A stretch of DNA of 21,606 bases, from the NCBI GenBank assembly GCA_036555105.1, contig DATBMA010000108.1, positions 1-21,606 of the forward strand, given 5' to 3'. Below the pieces are notes generated by a model. It worked only from the letters and a program-made list of their open reading frames with translations, did no database searches and was not told where the DNA came from. The translations under genes and the position numbers were made by a program. Source of the stretch: DATBMA01 sp036555105 (GTDB lineage: Bacteria > Actinomycetota > Acidimicrobiia > Spongiisociales > ZC4RG35). Below are positions 12,957 to 20,643 of the stretch, piece after piece (the first letter of the stretch is position 1; every line of letters starts with the position of its first letter).

Positions 12957-14735
12957 GTGTCCGGATACGCGGCCCCAATCGACGACATGATGTTCGTGCT
13001 CGAGCATCTGGCAGGACTGCCTGCCCTTGCCAAGCTCGACGGGTTCCAGCAAGCAGACGTAGCGACGACCAAAGGCCTGCTCGAAGAAGCAGGCCGCTTC
13101 TTCTCAGAGGTGGTTGCCCCACTCAACCGCATCGGCGACGAGCAAGGCAGCCGGCTCGAGGCGGATGGAACGGTCCGCACCCCGACCGGATTTCGCGAAG
13201 CGTGGTCGAAGTTCGTCGCTGCCGGTTGGGCCGGCGTCCACCTGCCCGAGGAGTACGGAGGCGGCGGGCTGCCCTTTTCGATTGGCTTCGCCCTCCAGGA
13301 GATGTTCAAGACCGCCAACGTCGCCTTCGCCCTGGCCCCGATGCTCACCCAATCCGCCATCGAAGCCATCGAGCAGCACGGCTCCGTCGAGCAGCGCAAC
13401 CTCTACCTGCCGATGATGGTGAGCGGACGCTGGACCGGGACCATGGTCCTGACCGAGCCGCAGGCGGGCTCCGATCTAGGCCAACTGACCACACGCGCCG
13501 AGCGCAAACCCGATGGGACCTATCGGCTGTTCGGACAGAAGATCTTCATCACCTGGGGGGACCATGACCTGGCCGAGAACGTCATCCATCTGGTGCTGGC
13601 CAGGACCCCCGATGCCCCAGCCGGAACCAAGGGAATCTCGCTGTTCATCGTCCCCAAGTTCCTGGTCGAGGCCGACGGCAAGGTAGGTGCCCGCAACGAC
13701 CTGCAGGTCCTCTCCCTCGAGCACAAGCTGGGAATCCACGCCTCGCCCACTTGTGTGATGTCGTTCGGCGAAAACGGCGAAGGGGCAGTTGGCTATCTCG
13801 TCGGGGAAGAGCACACCGGTCTGGCATCGATGTTCACGATGATGAACATCGCTCGCCTGGGAGTGGGTATCGAGGGTCTTGGCGCCGCCGAGTCGGCCTA
13901 TCAGAGAGCCACGGCCTTCGCCCGTGAGAGGCTGCAAGGTCGCCCGCCGGGAGGGACCGGCACCAGTCCGATCATCGCCCATCCCGACGTCCGGCGAATG
14001 CTCCTCACCATGCGGGCCGAGGTGGAGGCCATGCGGGCGCTTCTTTACGTGGTCGCCTCCCAGGTGGACTTCGAGCAATGGGCGGCCGAGCCCGCCGAGA
14101 GGGAAAGGGCAGGGACGATCCTCTCGCTGCTCACTCCGGTCGCCAAGGCCTGGTGCACCGACCTGGGTGTCGAGGTCGCCTCGCTCGGGATCCAGGTACA
14201 TGGGGGAATGGGGTACGTCGAGGAGACGGGCGCCGCCCAGATCCTCAGAGATGCCCGCATCGCCCCCATCTACGAAGGAACCAATGGGATCCAGGCAATG
14301 GATCTCGTGATGCGCAAGCTCCCCCAGGCCGATGGCAAGGGGATGCGGGACATTCTGGACGAAGTAGCGGCTACCGCATCCCGTCTCGGGAACGAGACCG
14401 GGTGGGAGCTGGAAGCAGCTGCGCTGACCTCGGCCGCGGCGGCAGTGGCGGTGGCCACCGACCACATGCTCGAGGTGCTTCCGGACCACCCCGCCGATGC
14501 CCTGGCCGGAGCCAGCCCCTATCTGCGGATGGTGGGATTCACCCTTGGAGGTTGGGTCATGGCCCGTTCCGCCCTCGTCTGCATGCGCACGCCCGACCTC
14601 GCCCAGGACGAGGAGTTTCGCCGGGCCAAGCTCACAATCGCCAGGTTCTATCTGGGTCAGCTGCTGCCTCAGGCAGGGTCTCTGCTGCCTGCTGCCACGG
14701 CGGGCGCCGAGATCTTGTTCGACATGGAGCCATAG
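12957..14735 (+). CDS. Acyl-CoA dehydrogenase (FadE5/DmdC-like, long form)
   Basis: A 592-residue FAD enzyme, longer than the classical 380-residue family because of a C-terminal extension. N-terminal helical domain about 1-160; flavin-binding beta domain about 160-290 with MVLTEPQAGSDLG and KIFITWGDHDL; helical domain about 290-470 with IQVHGGMGYVEETG and IYEGTNGIQ, where Glu440 aligns with the catalytic base; then the extra C-terminal helical domain (about 475-592). It would oxidise acyl-CoA to trans-2-enoyl-CoA, passing electrons to ETF. Close relatives include mycobacterial FadE5 and 3-methylmercaptopropionyl-CoA dehydrogenase, so chain specificity is uncertain. The gene starts at GTG with a leaderless-type promoter. 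A ketoacyl synthase gene begins 4-16 bp after its stop. Confidence 0.93.
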   Translation: MSGYAAPIDDMMFVLEHLAGLPALAKLDGFQQADVATTKGLLEEAGRFFSEVVAPLNRIGDEQGSRLEADGTVRTPTGFREAWSKFVAAGWAGVHLPEEYGGGGLPFSIGFALQEMFKTANVAFALAPMLTQSAIEAIEQHGSVEQRNLYLPMMVSGRWTGTMVLTEPQAGSDLGQLTTRAERKPDGTYRLFGQKIFITWGDHDLAENVIHLVLARTPDAPAGTKGISLFIVPKFLVEADGKVGARNDLQVLSLEHKLGIHASPTCVMSFGENGEGAVGYLVGEEHTGLASMFTMMNIARLGVGIEGLGAAESAYQRATAFARERLQGRPPGGTGTSPIIAHPDVRRMLLTMRAEVEAMRALLYVVASQVDFEQWAAEPAERERAGTILSLLTPVAKAWCTDLGVEVASLGIQVHGGMGYVEETGAAQILRDARIAPIYEGTNGIQAMDLVMRKLPQADGKGMRDILDEVAATASRLGNETGWELEAAALTSAAAAVAVATDHMLEVLPDHPADALAGASPYLRMVGFTLGGWVMARSALVCMRTPDLAQDEEFRRAKLTIARFYLGQLLPQAGSLLPAATAGAEILFDMEP

Positions 14736-14751
14736 CGACTTGAATGAGGTG

Positions 14752-15918
14752 ATGGAGCGCAGGAGAGTGGTGGTCACCGGAGCCGGAGTGGTGGCCGCGC
14801 CGGGCGTCGGAGCCGATTCATTCTGGAAAGGGATCACGGTCGATCCCGGGATCGGACCGTACGTTGTCGAGGCCTGGGACCCGGAGCCGTGGATCCCCCT
14901 CAAGGAGCACCGGCGCCTCGATCGCTTCACACAATTCGCGCTGGTCGCGGCCGATGAGGCCTTGCGGCAGAGCGGGCCCTTGTCGGCCGAACCGGAGCGA
15001 GTGGCGGTCTCGATCGGCACCGGCATCGGCGGTCTGGCGTCCCTCGAGGCACTGGTCGGGGCATCGACCTTCGGTCAGGGCAGGGCTTCGCCGCTGTGGG
15101 TACCGATGATGATGTGCAACGCGGCCGCCGCCTCCATCTCGATCAAGTACGGGTTCGGCGGACCTGCCACCACTCCGGTGGTCGCCTGCGCCGCCGGCGC
15201 CCAGGCCCTGGCCGATGCCTTCCGCGCCATCCAGTGGGGTTACGCCGATGCCGCCCTCGCGGGAGGGAGCGAAGCGGCGGTGCGGCAAGGGACGATCGAT
15301 GGCTTCGACGCAGCGCGGGCGCTCTCGCCCACCAGGGTTGCCCGGCCCTTCGATCGCGATCGCGACGGCTTCGTCCTGGGTGAGGGGGCAGCCCTGCTCG
15401 TCCTGGAAGAGCGGAACTCTGCGATCGAGCGCGGCGCCACCATCCTGGCAGAGCTGGCCGGCGCCGCCTCAACGGCCGACGCCCACCACATCACCGCTCC
15501 CCATCCCCAGGGAGCTGGGGCCGAGCGAGCGGTGCGCAACGCATTGTCGGATGCGGGGATCGCGCCCGAGTCAGTCGGATACGTGAACGCTCATGGGACT
15601 GGGACCGACCTCAACGACCGGACCGAGGGAATCGTGATCGAGCGGGTGTTCGGTCAGTCCCAGCCGCCGGTCTCCTCAATCAAGGGCACCACCGGTCACG
15701 CCCTCGGCGCCAGCGGGGCGATCGAAGCGGTCGCCACGGTCCTGGCAATCAACCGTAGCGAGCTACCTCCCAACGTCGGGCTGGTCGAACAGGATCCCCA
15801 GATCCCGCTGACCGACATCGTCATGGTGCCGCGGCAGTGGAGCCCGTCTCCAGCCATCTCCAACTCGTTCGGCTTCGGGGGCCACAACACGGTTCTGGTC
15901 TTTACGCCTGCGGCGTGA
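14752..15918 (+). CDS. fabF: Beta-ketoacyl-ACP synthase II (FabF-like)
   Basis: A 388-residue thiolase-fold condensing enzyme. The catalytic triad is intact: Cys146 in VVACAAGAQ, His281 in NAHGTGT and His316 in IKGTTGHALG, with Lys311 just before it. The C-terminal NSFGFGGHN loop is also present. It would extend acyl chains by decarboxylative condensation with malonyl-ACP. It is slightly shorter than typical FabF (about 410) because the N-terminal half is trimmed. Possible starts in frame are TTG 14740 (GGAG 10 nt upstream), GTG 14749 and ATG 14752; I use the ATG. No acyl carrier protein, malonyl transferase or reductase gene is adjacent, so it may act on a special substrate with the upstream dehydrogenase. 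Confidence 0.9.
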   Translation: MERRRVVVTGAGVVAAPGVGADSFWKGITVDPGIGPYVVEAWDPEPWIPLKEHRRLDRFTQFALVAADEALRQSGPLSAEPERVAVSIGTGIGGLASLEALVGASTFGQGRASPLWVPMMMCNAAAASISIKYGFGGPATTPVVACAAGAQALADAFRAIQWGYADAALAGGSEAAVRQGTIDGFDAARALSPTRVARPFDRDRDGFVLGEGAALLVLEERNSAIERGATILAELAGAASTADAHHITAPHPQGAGAERAVRNALSDAGIAPESVGYVNAHGTGTDLNDRTEGIVIERVFGQSQPPVSSIKGTTGHALGASGAIEAVATVLAINRSELPPNVGLVEQDPQIPLTDIVMVPRQWSPSPAISNSFGFGGHNTVLVFTPAA

Positions 15919-15921
15919 CGG

Positions 15922-15927
15922 TACTGT
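15922..15927 (+). promoter_or_regulatory. Candidate -10 element for the thiamine operon
   Basis: TACTGT, of TANNNT form, lies 4 bp after the ketoacyl synthase stop. Initiation 6-7 nt downstream (15934-15935) would place the transcript 5' end right at the riboswitch. Confidence 0.35.
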
Positions 15928-15933
15928 TCTTCT

Positions 15934-16024
15934 GACGGGAGCTCGGTGAGCCGGGCTGAGAGGGAGGCGCCAAGGCCTCCGACCGATAGAACCTGATCCG
16001 GGTAATGCCGGCGCAGGGAGCCCC
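15934..16024 (+). ncRNA. TPP riboswitch (THI element)
   Basis: The conserved aptamer core is readable: GGGAGC near 15937, CTGAGAGG at about 15956, then ACCTGATCCGGGTAATGCCGGCGCAGGGA up to about 16020 (shown here as one consensus-bearing block). P2 pairs GCTCGG with CCGGGC. P3 pairs GGAGGC with GCCTCC (about 15963-15980). P5 pairs CCGG with CCGG around GTAATG. The P4 strands CCTG and CAGG also pair. A clear P1 is not seen. Such elements bind thiamine pyrophosphate and lower expression of the genes that follow, here thiBPQ, which agrees with the identification. A C-rich tract at 16021-16040 could pair with the GGGAG elements as the switching strand. Confidence 0.95.
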
Positions 16025-16050
16025 CTCCCCCTCCCGCCCAGGCGAAAGGC

Positions 16051-17097
16051 ATGCGCGTGCGAAGAATGGGGATGATCGGGCTGGCACTGCTGGCGGCCTG
16101 CGGAGCGGTCGTTCCTTCGACCACGGGGGACTCTGCCCCCGAGAAGCTGACCTTGCTGGCCCATGACTCCTTCGTCGGCGGGGTGACCGAGCAGACGTTC
16201 GCCGCATTCACGGCCGAGACGGGGACCAGGGTCGAGCTACTGCAAGGGGGTGATGCGGGGACCATGCTCGCCCAGGCAATCATCACCAAGAACGACCCGA
16301 TTGCGGACATCTTGTTCGGGGTCGATGACACCTTTCTCTCGAAAGCCCTGCAGGAGTCCCTCTTCGTTCCATACGAGTCACCGCTGTTGGGTGACGTACC
16401 AGGTGAGCTGCAGCTCGACAGCGGGCACCGAGTCACACCGATCGACTACGGCGATGTCTGTCTGAACTACGACAAGGCTGCGTTCGGGGACGGGTTGGCG
16501 CCGCCCGCCTCGCTCGACGAGCTAACCGATCCCGCCTACCGGTCGATGCTGGTGGTGGAAAACCCGGCGACATCGTCACCTGGGCTCGCCTTCCTGCTGG
16601 CGACCATCGCCGAGTACGGCGACCAGTGGCCCGACTTCTGGCACTCATTGGTCGACAACGACGTCGAGGTCTCGCCCAGCTGGGACGATGCCTATTACTC
16701 CCGCTTCTCCGCTCATGACGGCGACCGCCCCCTGGTGGTGTCGTATGCCTCATCGCCGCCCGCCGAGGTGATTTACGCCACACAACCGATGAGCGACGCC
16801 CCGACCGGGGTGATCACCGCCGGCTGCTATCGCCAGGTGGAGTTTGCCGGCATCCTGGCGGGCACCTCCAGCGAGCCAGCCGCTGGCGGACTGATCGACT
16901 TCATGCTCCAGAAGGGTTTCCAGGACACGATCCCGCTGACCTGGTTCGTGTACCCGGCCAACCGGCAAGCAGAGCTCCCGGAGCAGTTCGTGCAGTACAC
17001 CGACGTTCCCGATGACCCGGCCCAGGTGGCCCCCGAGGAAATCGAGGTCAACCGCCAGAGCTGGATCGAGCAGTGGCAGCAGATCGTCCTGCCCTGA
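16051..17097 (+). CDS. thiB: Thiamine ABC transporter substrate-binding lipoprotein
   Basis: A 348-residue protein with a very short lipoprotein signal (LLAAC, Cys17). The mature part has features of thiamine-binding ThiB: LTLLAHDSFVGG near residue 31, ADILFGVDDTFLSKAL near 88, and PIDYGDVCLNYDKAAF near 130. It would capture thiamine outside the membrane and deliver it to ThiP/ThiQ. ATG 16051 has GAAAGG a few bases upstream; ATG 16066 is an alternative that would leave too short a signal. It is the first gene after the TPP riboswitch, so it is expected to be off when TPP is plentiful. Its 3' end overlaps the thiP start by 25 bases. Confidence 0.93.
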   Translation: MRVRRMGMIGLALLAACGAVVPSTTGDSAPEKLTLLAHDSFVGGVTEQTFAAFTAETGTRVELLQGGDAGTMLAQAIITKNDPIADILFGVDDTFLSKALQESLFVPYESPLLGDVPGELQLDSGHRVTPIDYGDVCLNYDKAAFGDGLAPPASLDELTDPAYRSMLVVENPATSSPGLAFLLATIAEYGDQWPDFWHSLVDNDVEVSPSWDDAYYSRFSAHDGDRPLVVSYASSPPAEVIYATQPMSDAPTGVITAGCYRQVEFAGILAGTSSEPAAGGLIDFMLQKGFQDTIPLTWFVYPANRQAELPEQFVQYTDVPDDPAQVAPEEIEVNRQSWIEQWQQIVLP

Positions 17098-18632
17098 CCA
17101 CGAGGAAGGCGGCATGGCTGGCAGTGGTGCCCCTTGTCTTCCTCGCCGCCTTCTATGTCTGGCCGCTCGGGCGAATGCTGGGCTCGACACTCGAATCCGA
17201 TGCCGCCGGTCGGATCCTGTCCGACCAGCGGACCTGGTCGACGATCTGGTTCACGACCTGGCAGGCGGCGGTCTCGACGGTTCTGACGGTGCTGGCGGCA
17301 CTCCCCCTGACATATGTCATTGCCCGCTACAGATTCAAGGGGCGCCGGCTGGTGCAGGCCCTGACCACCGTTCCCTTCGTGCTCCCCTCGATGGTGGTCG
17401 CCACCGCCTTTGTCGCCATCGGCCTCGACTCGGGGCTCGCGGCCATCCTCATGGCTCATGTCTTCTACAACGTGGCGGTGATCGTGCGCACCGTCGGCGG
17501 CCTCTGGTCGCGGCTCGATCCCTCGCTGTCCGAGGCGGCCCGTACCCTCGGCGCCTCGCCGGCCCGGGCCTTTGGTCAGGTGACCTTGCCGCTGCTGCGC
17601 CCGGCTCTCACGGCTGCCACCGCCATCGTCTTCGTGTTCACGTTCACCTCCTTTGGCGTCGTGCTGGTGCTGGGAGGGCTCCGTTGGCGGACGCTGGAGG
17701 TCGAGATCTATCAGCGGGCAACAACGTTCCTCGACTTCCCGGCGGCATCAGCCCTGGCCGTGCTGCAGCTGGTCGTCGTCTCGCTCATCGTCTGGTGGTA
17801 CAGCCGGCGGCAGGCATTCATGACTGCCTCAGGGCTGGTGGCAGAGTCCGAGAACCTGATGGGCGTCACCTCTTCCCGGCAGAGGTGGCTGGTGGGCTCG
17901 GCACTCACGATCTCGATCGGGCTGCTGTCCGCCCCATTGATGGTGCTGGTCGCCAAATCGTTCGCCGGTGGCGGGGCCGGCTGGGCACTGCTGTTCTCAC
18001 CCGGGCCCTCAGCCCTCAGGCCGATCCCGGCCATCGGCAACACCGTCGTCTACGCGGTCATGTCAACGCTGGTCGCTGTCGCCATTGGCCTCCCGGCCGC
18101 GGTGATCATCGCCCGGCGTCGACGGCTGGGCAGCCTGCTCGATCTGGGGCTCTTGCTGCCATTGGGGACCTCGGCAGTGACCATCGGGCTCGGCTTGCTG
18201 ATGACCTGGTCCGGTACCTTGACCGTCTGGCTGATTCCAATCGCCCACGCCCTGGTGGCGCTCCCCTTCGTGACCCGGTCCGCGGTCCCGGTGCTCGGCT
18301 CGATTCGATCGGAGCTTCGTGAGGCGGCCGCGGTGTTGGGAGCCTCTCCCGGCCGGACCTGGCGTGAGGTCGACCTCCCCATCGCCGCTCGGGCCTTCGC
18401 GGTGGGAGCCGGGTTCGCGGCCGCCATCTCGATCGGCGAGTTCGGGGCCACCGCCTTTCTCGCCAGGCCTGCGACCGCCACAGTCCCCTACCTGATCTTC
18501 CGTTACCTCGGACGACCTGGGTCGGCTTCTTTCACCGCTGCCATGGCGATGGCGGTGCTGCTGATGCTCCTCACTGCCGGTCTGATCCTTGCCGTCGACC
18601 GTCTGCGCACCGAGCAGGTCGGGAGTTTCTGA
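17073..18632 (+). CDS. thiP: Thiamine ABC transporter permease
   Basis: A 519-residue membrane protein made of two homologous permease halves, about six helices each. Each half has the cytoplasmic EAA loop that contacts the ATPase: EAARTLGASPARAF near residue 155 and EAAAVLGASPGRTW near 430. This fused double-permease layout is typical of ThiP. GTG 17073, inside the end of thiB, is used because no other in-frame start leaves the first helix whole; the ribosome binding site is weak, so translation is probably coupled. The stop overlaps the thiQ ATG by one base (TGATG). Confidence 0.92.
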   Translation: MAADRPALTTRKAAWLAVVPLVFLAAFYVWPLGRMLGSTLESDAAGRILSDQRTWSTIWFTTWQAAVSTVLTVLAALPLTYVIARYRFKGRRLVQALTTVPFVLPSMVVATAFVAIGLDSGLAAILMAHVFYNVAVIVRTVGGLWSRLDPSLSEAARTLGASPARAFGQVTLPLLRPALTAATAIVFVFTFTSFGVVLVLGGLRWRTLEVEIYQRATTFLDFPAASALAVLQLVVVSLIVWWYSRRQAFMTASGLVAESENLMGVTSSRQRWLVGSALTISIGLLSAPLMVLVAKSFAGGGAGWALLFSPGPSALRPIPAIGNTVVYAVMSTLVAVAIGLPAAVIIARRRRLGSLLDLGLLLPLGTSAVTIGLGLLMTWSGTLTVWLIPIAHALVALPFVTRSAVPVLGSIRSELREAAAVLGASPGRTWREVDLPIAARAFAVGAGFAAAISIGEFGATAFLARPATATVPYLIFRYLGRPGSASFTAAMAMAVLLMLLTAGLILAVDRLRTEQVGSF

Positions 18633-19339
18633 TGCTCACCGTCAACGGCCTCACCAAGGCCTTCGGCGATCGGGTGGCCTTGGATCACGTGAGTCTGGAG
18701 GTAGACGACGGCGAGACCCTGGCGGTGCTGGGACCGAGTGGGTGCGGCAAGAGCACCCTCCTGCGGGTAGTGGCGGGCCTCACACTCCCGGACGCGGGGA
18801 CCATTGCCTGGGATGGCCAGGACCTGGCTGCCGTACCAACCCACTTGCGCAGATTCGGTCTCATGTTTCAGGGATATGCCCTCTTTCCCCATCGCAATGT
18901 CGCCGACAACGTCGCCTTCGGGCTGCGCATGCAGGACATGGATCCGCCCCAGGTCGACCGAAGGGTGGCCGAGGTGCTCGACTGGGTGGGCTTGACGGGA
19001 TTCGAGAGGCGGGCCGTGACTTCGCTGTCGGGCGGGGAGCAGCAGCGGGTGGCACTGGCCAGGACACTGGCGCCGTCGCCTCGCTTGATCATGCTCGACG
19101 AGCCGCTCTCGTCACTCGACCGGAACCTGCGAGACCGCCTTCGCACCGAGATTGCCGACCTCCTCGAGCGCAACACCACCGCTGCCATCTACGTCACTCA
19201 CGATCACGGCGAGGCTGAGGCAGTGGGCGACCGGGTCGCCCTCATGCAAGCCGGAAAGGTGGTCCAGGTCGGAGCCTTCGATGCGCTGAGGGATCAGCCG
19301 GCAGACGAGTGGGTGGCCGAATTCCTCGGGGGCGGCTGA
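18632..19339 (+). CDS. thiQ: Thiamine ABC transporter ATP-binding protein
   Basis: A 235-residue ABC ATPase with a full set of motifs: Walker A GPSGCGKST at 34-42, Q-loop Gln80 in FQGYALFPH, signature LSGGEQQR at 132-139, Walker B LIMLDEP at 152-158, D-loop SSLD, and switch His190 in THDHGEAEA. It powers thiamine uptake through ThiP. It starts on the last base of the thiP stop codon. Sequence alone would allow other small-molecule importers of the spermidine/iron/sulfate type; the riboswitch and the ThiB/ThiP neighbours make thiamine the best call. No thiamine biosynthesis genes are in the window. Confidence 0.92.
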   Translation: MLTVNGLTKAFGDRVALDHVSLEVDDGETLAVLGPSGCGKSTLLRVVAGLTLPDAGTIAWDGQDLAAVPTHLRRFGLMFQGYALFPHRNVADNVAFGLRMQDMDPPQVDRRVAEVLDWVGLTGFERRAVTSLSGGEQQRVALARTLAPSPRLIMLDEPLSSLDRNLRDRLRTEIADLLERNTTAAIYVTHDHGEAEAVGDRVALMQAGKVVQVGAFDALRDQPADEWVAEFLGGG

Positions 19340-19360
19340 GGCCCCGATAATGGGAGGAGC

Positions 19361-20641
19361 GTGAGATACGACGTACTCGTCGTTGGCGGTGGATTCGGCG
19401 GGGCCTTCGCCGCCCGCCGGTTGGAGAAGGTTCTCCGTCGCAGCTCCAAGCGCAGCCTGCTCGTCGCTCCCGAGAACTTCATGCTGTTCTCGCCCCTCTT
19501 GCCTGAGGCCGCCTCGGGGACTCTGGAGCCGCGGCATGCGGTCATCCCCCTCCGCACCCTGCTGCGCAGCACCGACCTGCTGATAGGTGAGACGACTGCT
19601 TTCGACGCCTCCGCCCACAAGGCCCAGGTCACCGACTTGAACGGTGACCTCCACCATGTCGAGTTCGAGTCGGCCATCCTCAGTCCGGGCTCGATCCCCA
19701 CCACCTTTCCGATTCCCGGCCTGCTCGACAACGCGGTGGGCTTCAAGACCCTGCCTGATGCGATCTGGCTGCGCAACCGCGTGTTGCATCAGATCGACGC
19801 CGCGGCGGCTGCGACCGATCCCGAACTGCGGAGGGCGCTCCTCACCTTCACATTCGTCGGGGGTGGATACGCCGGGGTCGAGGCCATCGCCGAGCTGGAG
19901 TCACTCTCCCGCGATGCCATGCGGCTGTATCCGGGGCTCGACATCAGCCAGAGCCGCTGGGTTCTGATCGAAGCCGCCTCCACCCTCCTGCCCGGCCTGC
20001 ACCCGGAGCTGGCCGGCTTCTCCCTGAGGGTGCTCCGCAAGCGGGGGATCGAGGTGTTCCTCGACACTCGGCTGGTGAGCTGCGTCGACAAACGGGTAAC
20101 GCTGTCACCGGCCCGTGCCGACCCCTACCTGTCCGAGACCATCGTGTGGACGGCGGGCCAGCGACCTCGGCCGGTCGGCGAGGAGTGGGGTCTGCCGGTG
20201 GTCAAGGGAGGCTCCGTCCCGGTCGACCGGATGATGCAGGTCGAGGGCCATCCCGGCATCTATGCGATAGGCGACTTCGCCGCCGTGCCCGATCCTGAGG
20301 GAGGCATGTCTCCCAAGACGGCCCAGCATGCCCTTCGCCAGGCCAAGGTCGCCGCTGAGAATGCAGCCTCCTATCTCGGGGTTGGAAATGGTCGTGAGTA
20401 CACATATCGCAACCGGGGTCTGGCCGTGACCCTCGGCAAGTGGCAAGGGACCGCCCAGGTACGCAGCCTCACCTTCACCGGACCGCTTGCGTGGTGGATG
20501 GGCCGCTCCTACCACCTGCTGATGATGCCGACGTTGGCGCGCAAGGCCCGAGTCGTCTCCGACTGGACCCTGGCCTTGCTCTTCCCCCGCGATGTCTCCC
20601 AGCTCGGTCGCCTCGGGGCGCCCACCCCGCTCGAAAGCTGA
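19361..20641 (+). CDS. ndh: Type II NADH:quinone oxidoreductase (NDH-2-like flavoprotein)
   Basis: A 426-residue flavoprotein starting at GTG 19361 with GGGAGG immediately upstream. FAD-binding GGGFGG is at residues 9-14, the NADH-binding VGGGYAGVE near 165-173, YAIGDFA near 300, and the quinone-site type AQHALRQ near 322. The C-terminal segment (about 370-420) has WWMGRSYHLLMMP and a WTLALLFPRD stretch typical of the membrane-associating tail of NDH-2. It would pass electrons from NADH to the membrane quinone pool without pumping protons. Related NAD(P)H oxidoreductases share this fold, so the exact acceptor is not certain. It is 21 bp after thiQ and might be read from the same transcript. 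It ends 2 bp from a convergent gene. Confidence 0.88.
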   Translation: MRYDVLVVGGGFGGAFAARRLEKVLRRSSKRSLLVAPENFMLFSPLLPEAASGTLEPRHAVIPLRTLLRSTDLLIGETTAFDASAHKAQVTDLNGDLHHVEFESAILSPGSIPTTFPIPGLLDNAVGFKTLPDAIWLRNRVLHQIDAAAAATDPELRRALLTFTFVGGGYAGVEAIAELESLSRDAMRLYPGLDISQSRWVLIEAASTLLPGLHPELAGFSLRVLRKRGIEVFLDTRLVSCVDKRVTLSPARADPYLSETIVWTAGQRPRPVGEEWGLPVVKGGSVPVDRMMQVEGHPGIYAIGDFAAVPDPEGGMSPKTAQHALRQAKVAAENAASYLGVGNGREYTYRNRGLAVTLGKWQGTAQVRSLTFTGPLAWWMGRSYHLLMMPTLARKARVVSDWTLALLFPRDVSQLGRLGAPTPLES

Positions 20642-20643
20642 GG

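Noticed and set aside
13476..15026. Minus-strand frame of 516 codons across the acyl-CoA dehydrogenase and ketoacyl synthase
   Set aside because: Antisense to two well-conserved enzymes with all motifs present; the product shows no recognisable domain.
17012..18322. Plus-strand frame of 436 codons overlapping thiB and thiP
   Set aside because: Out of frame with thiP, whose membrane helices and EAA loops are unmistakable; the alternative is Arg/Gly/Ala-rich.
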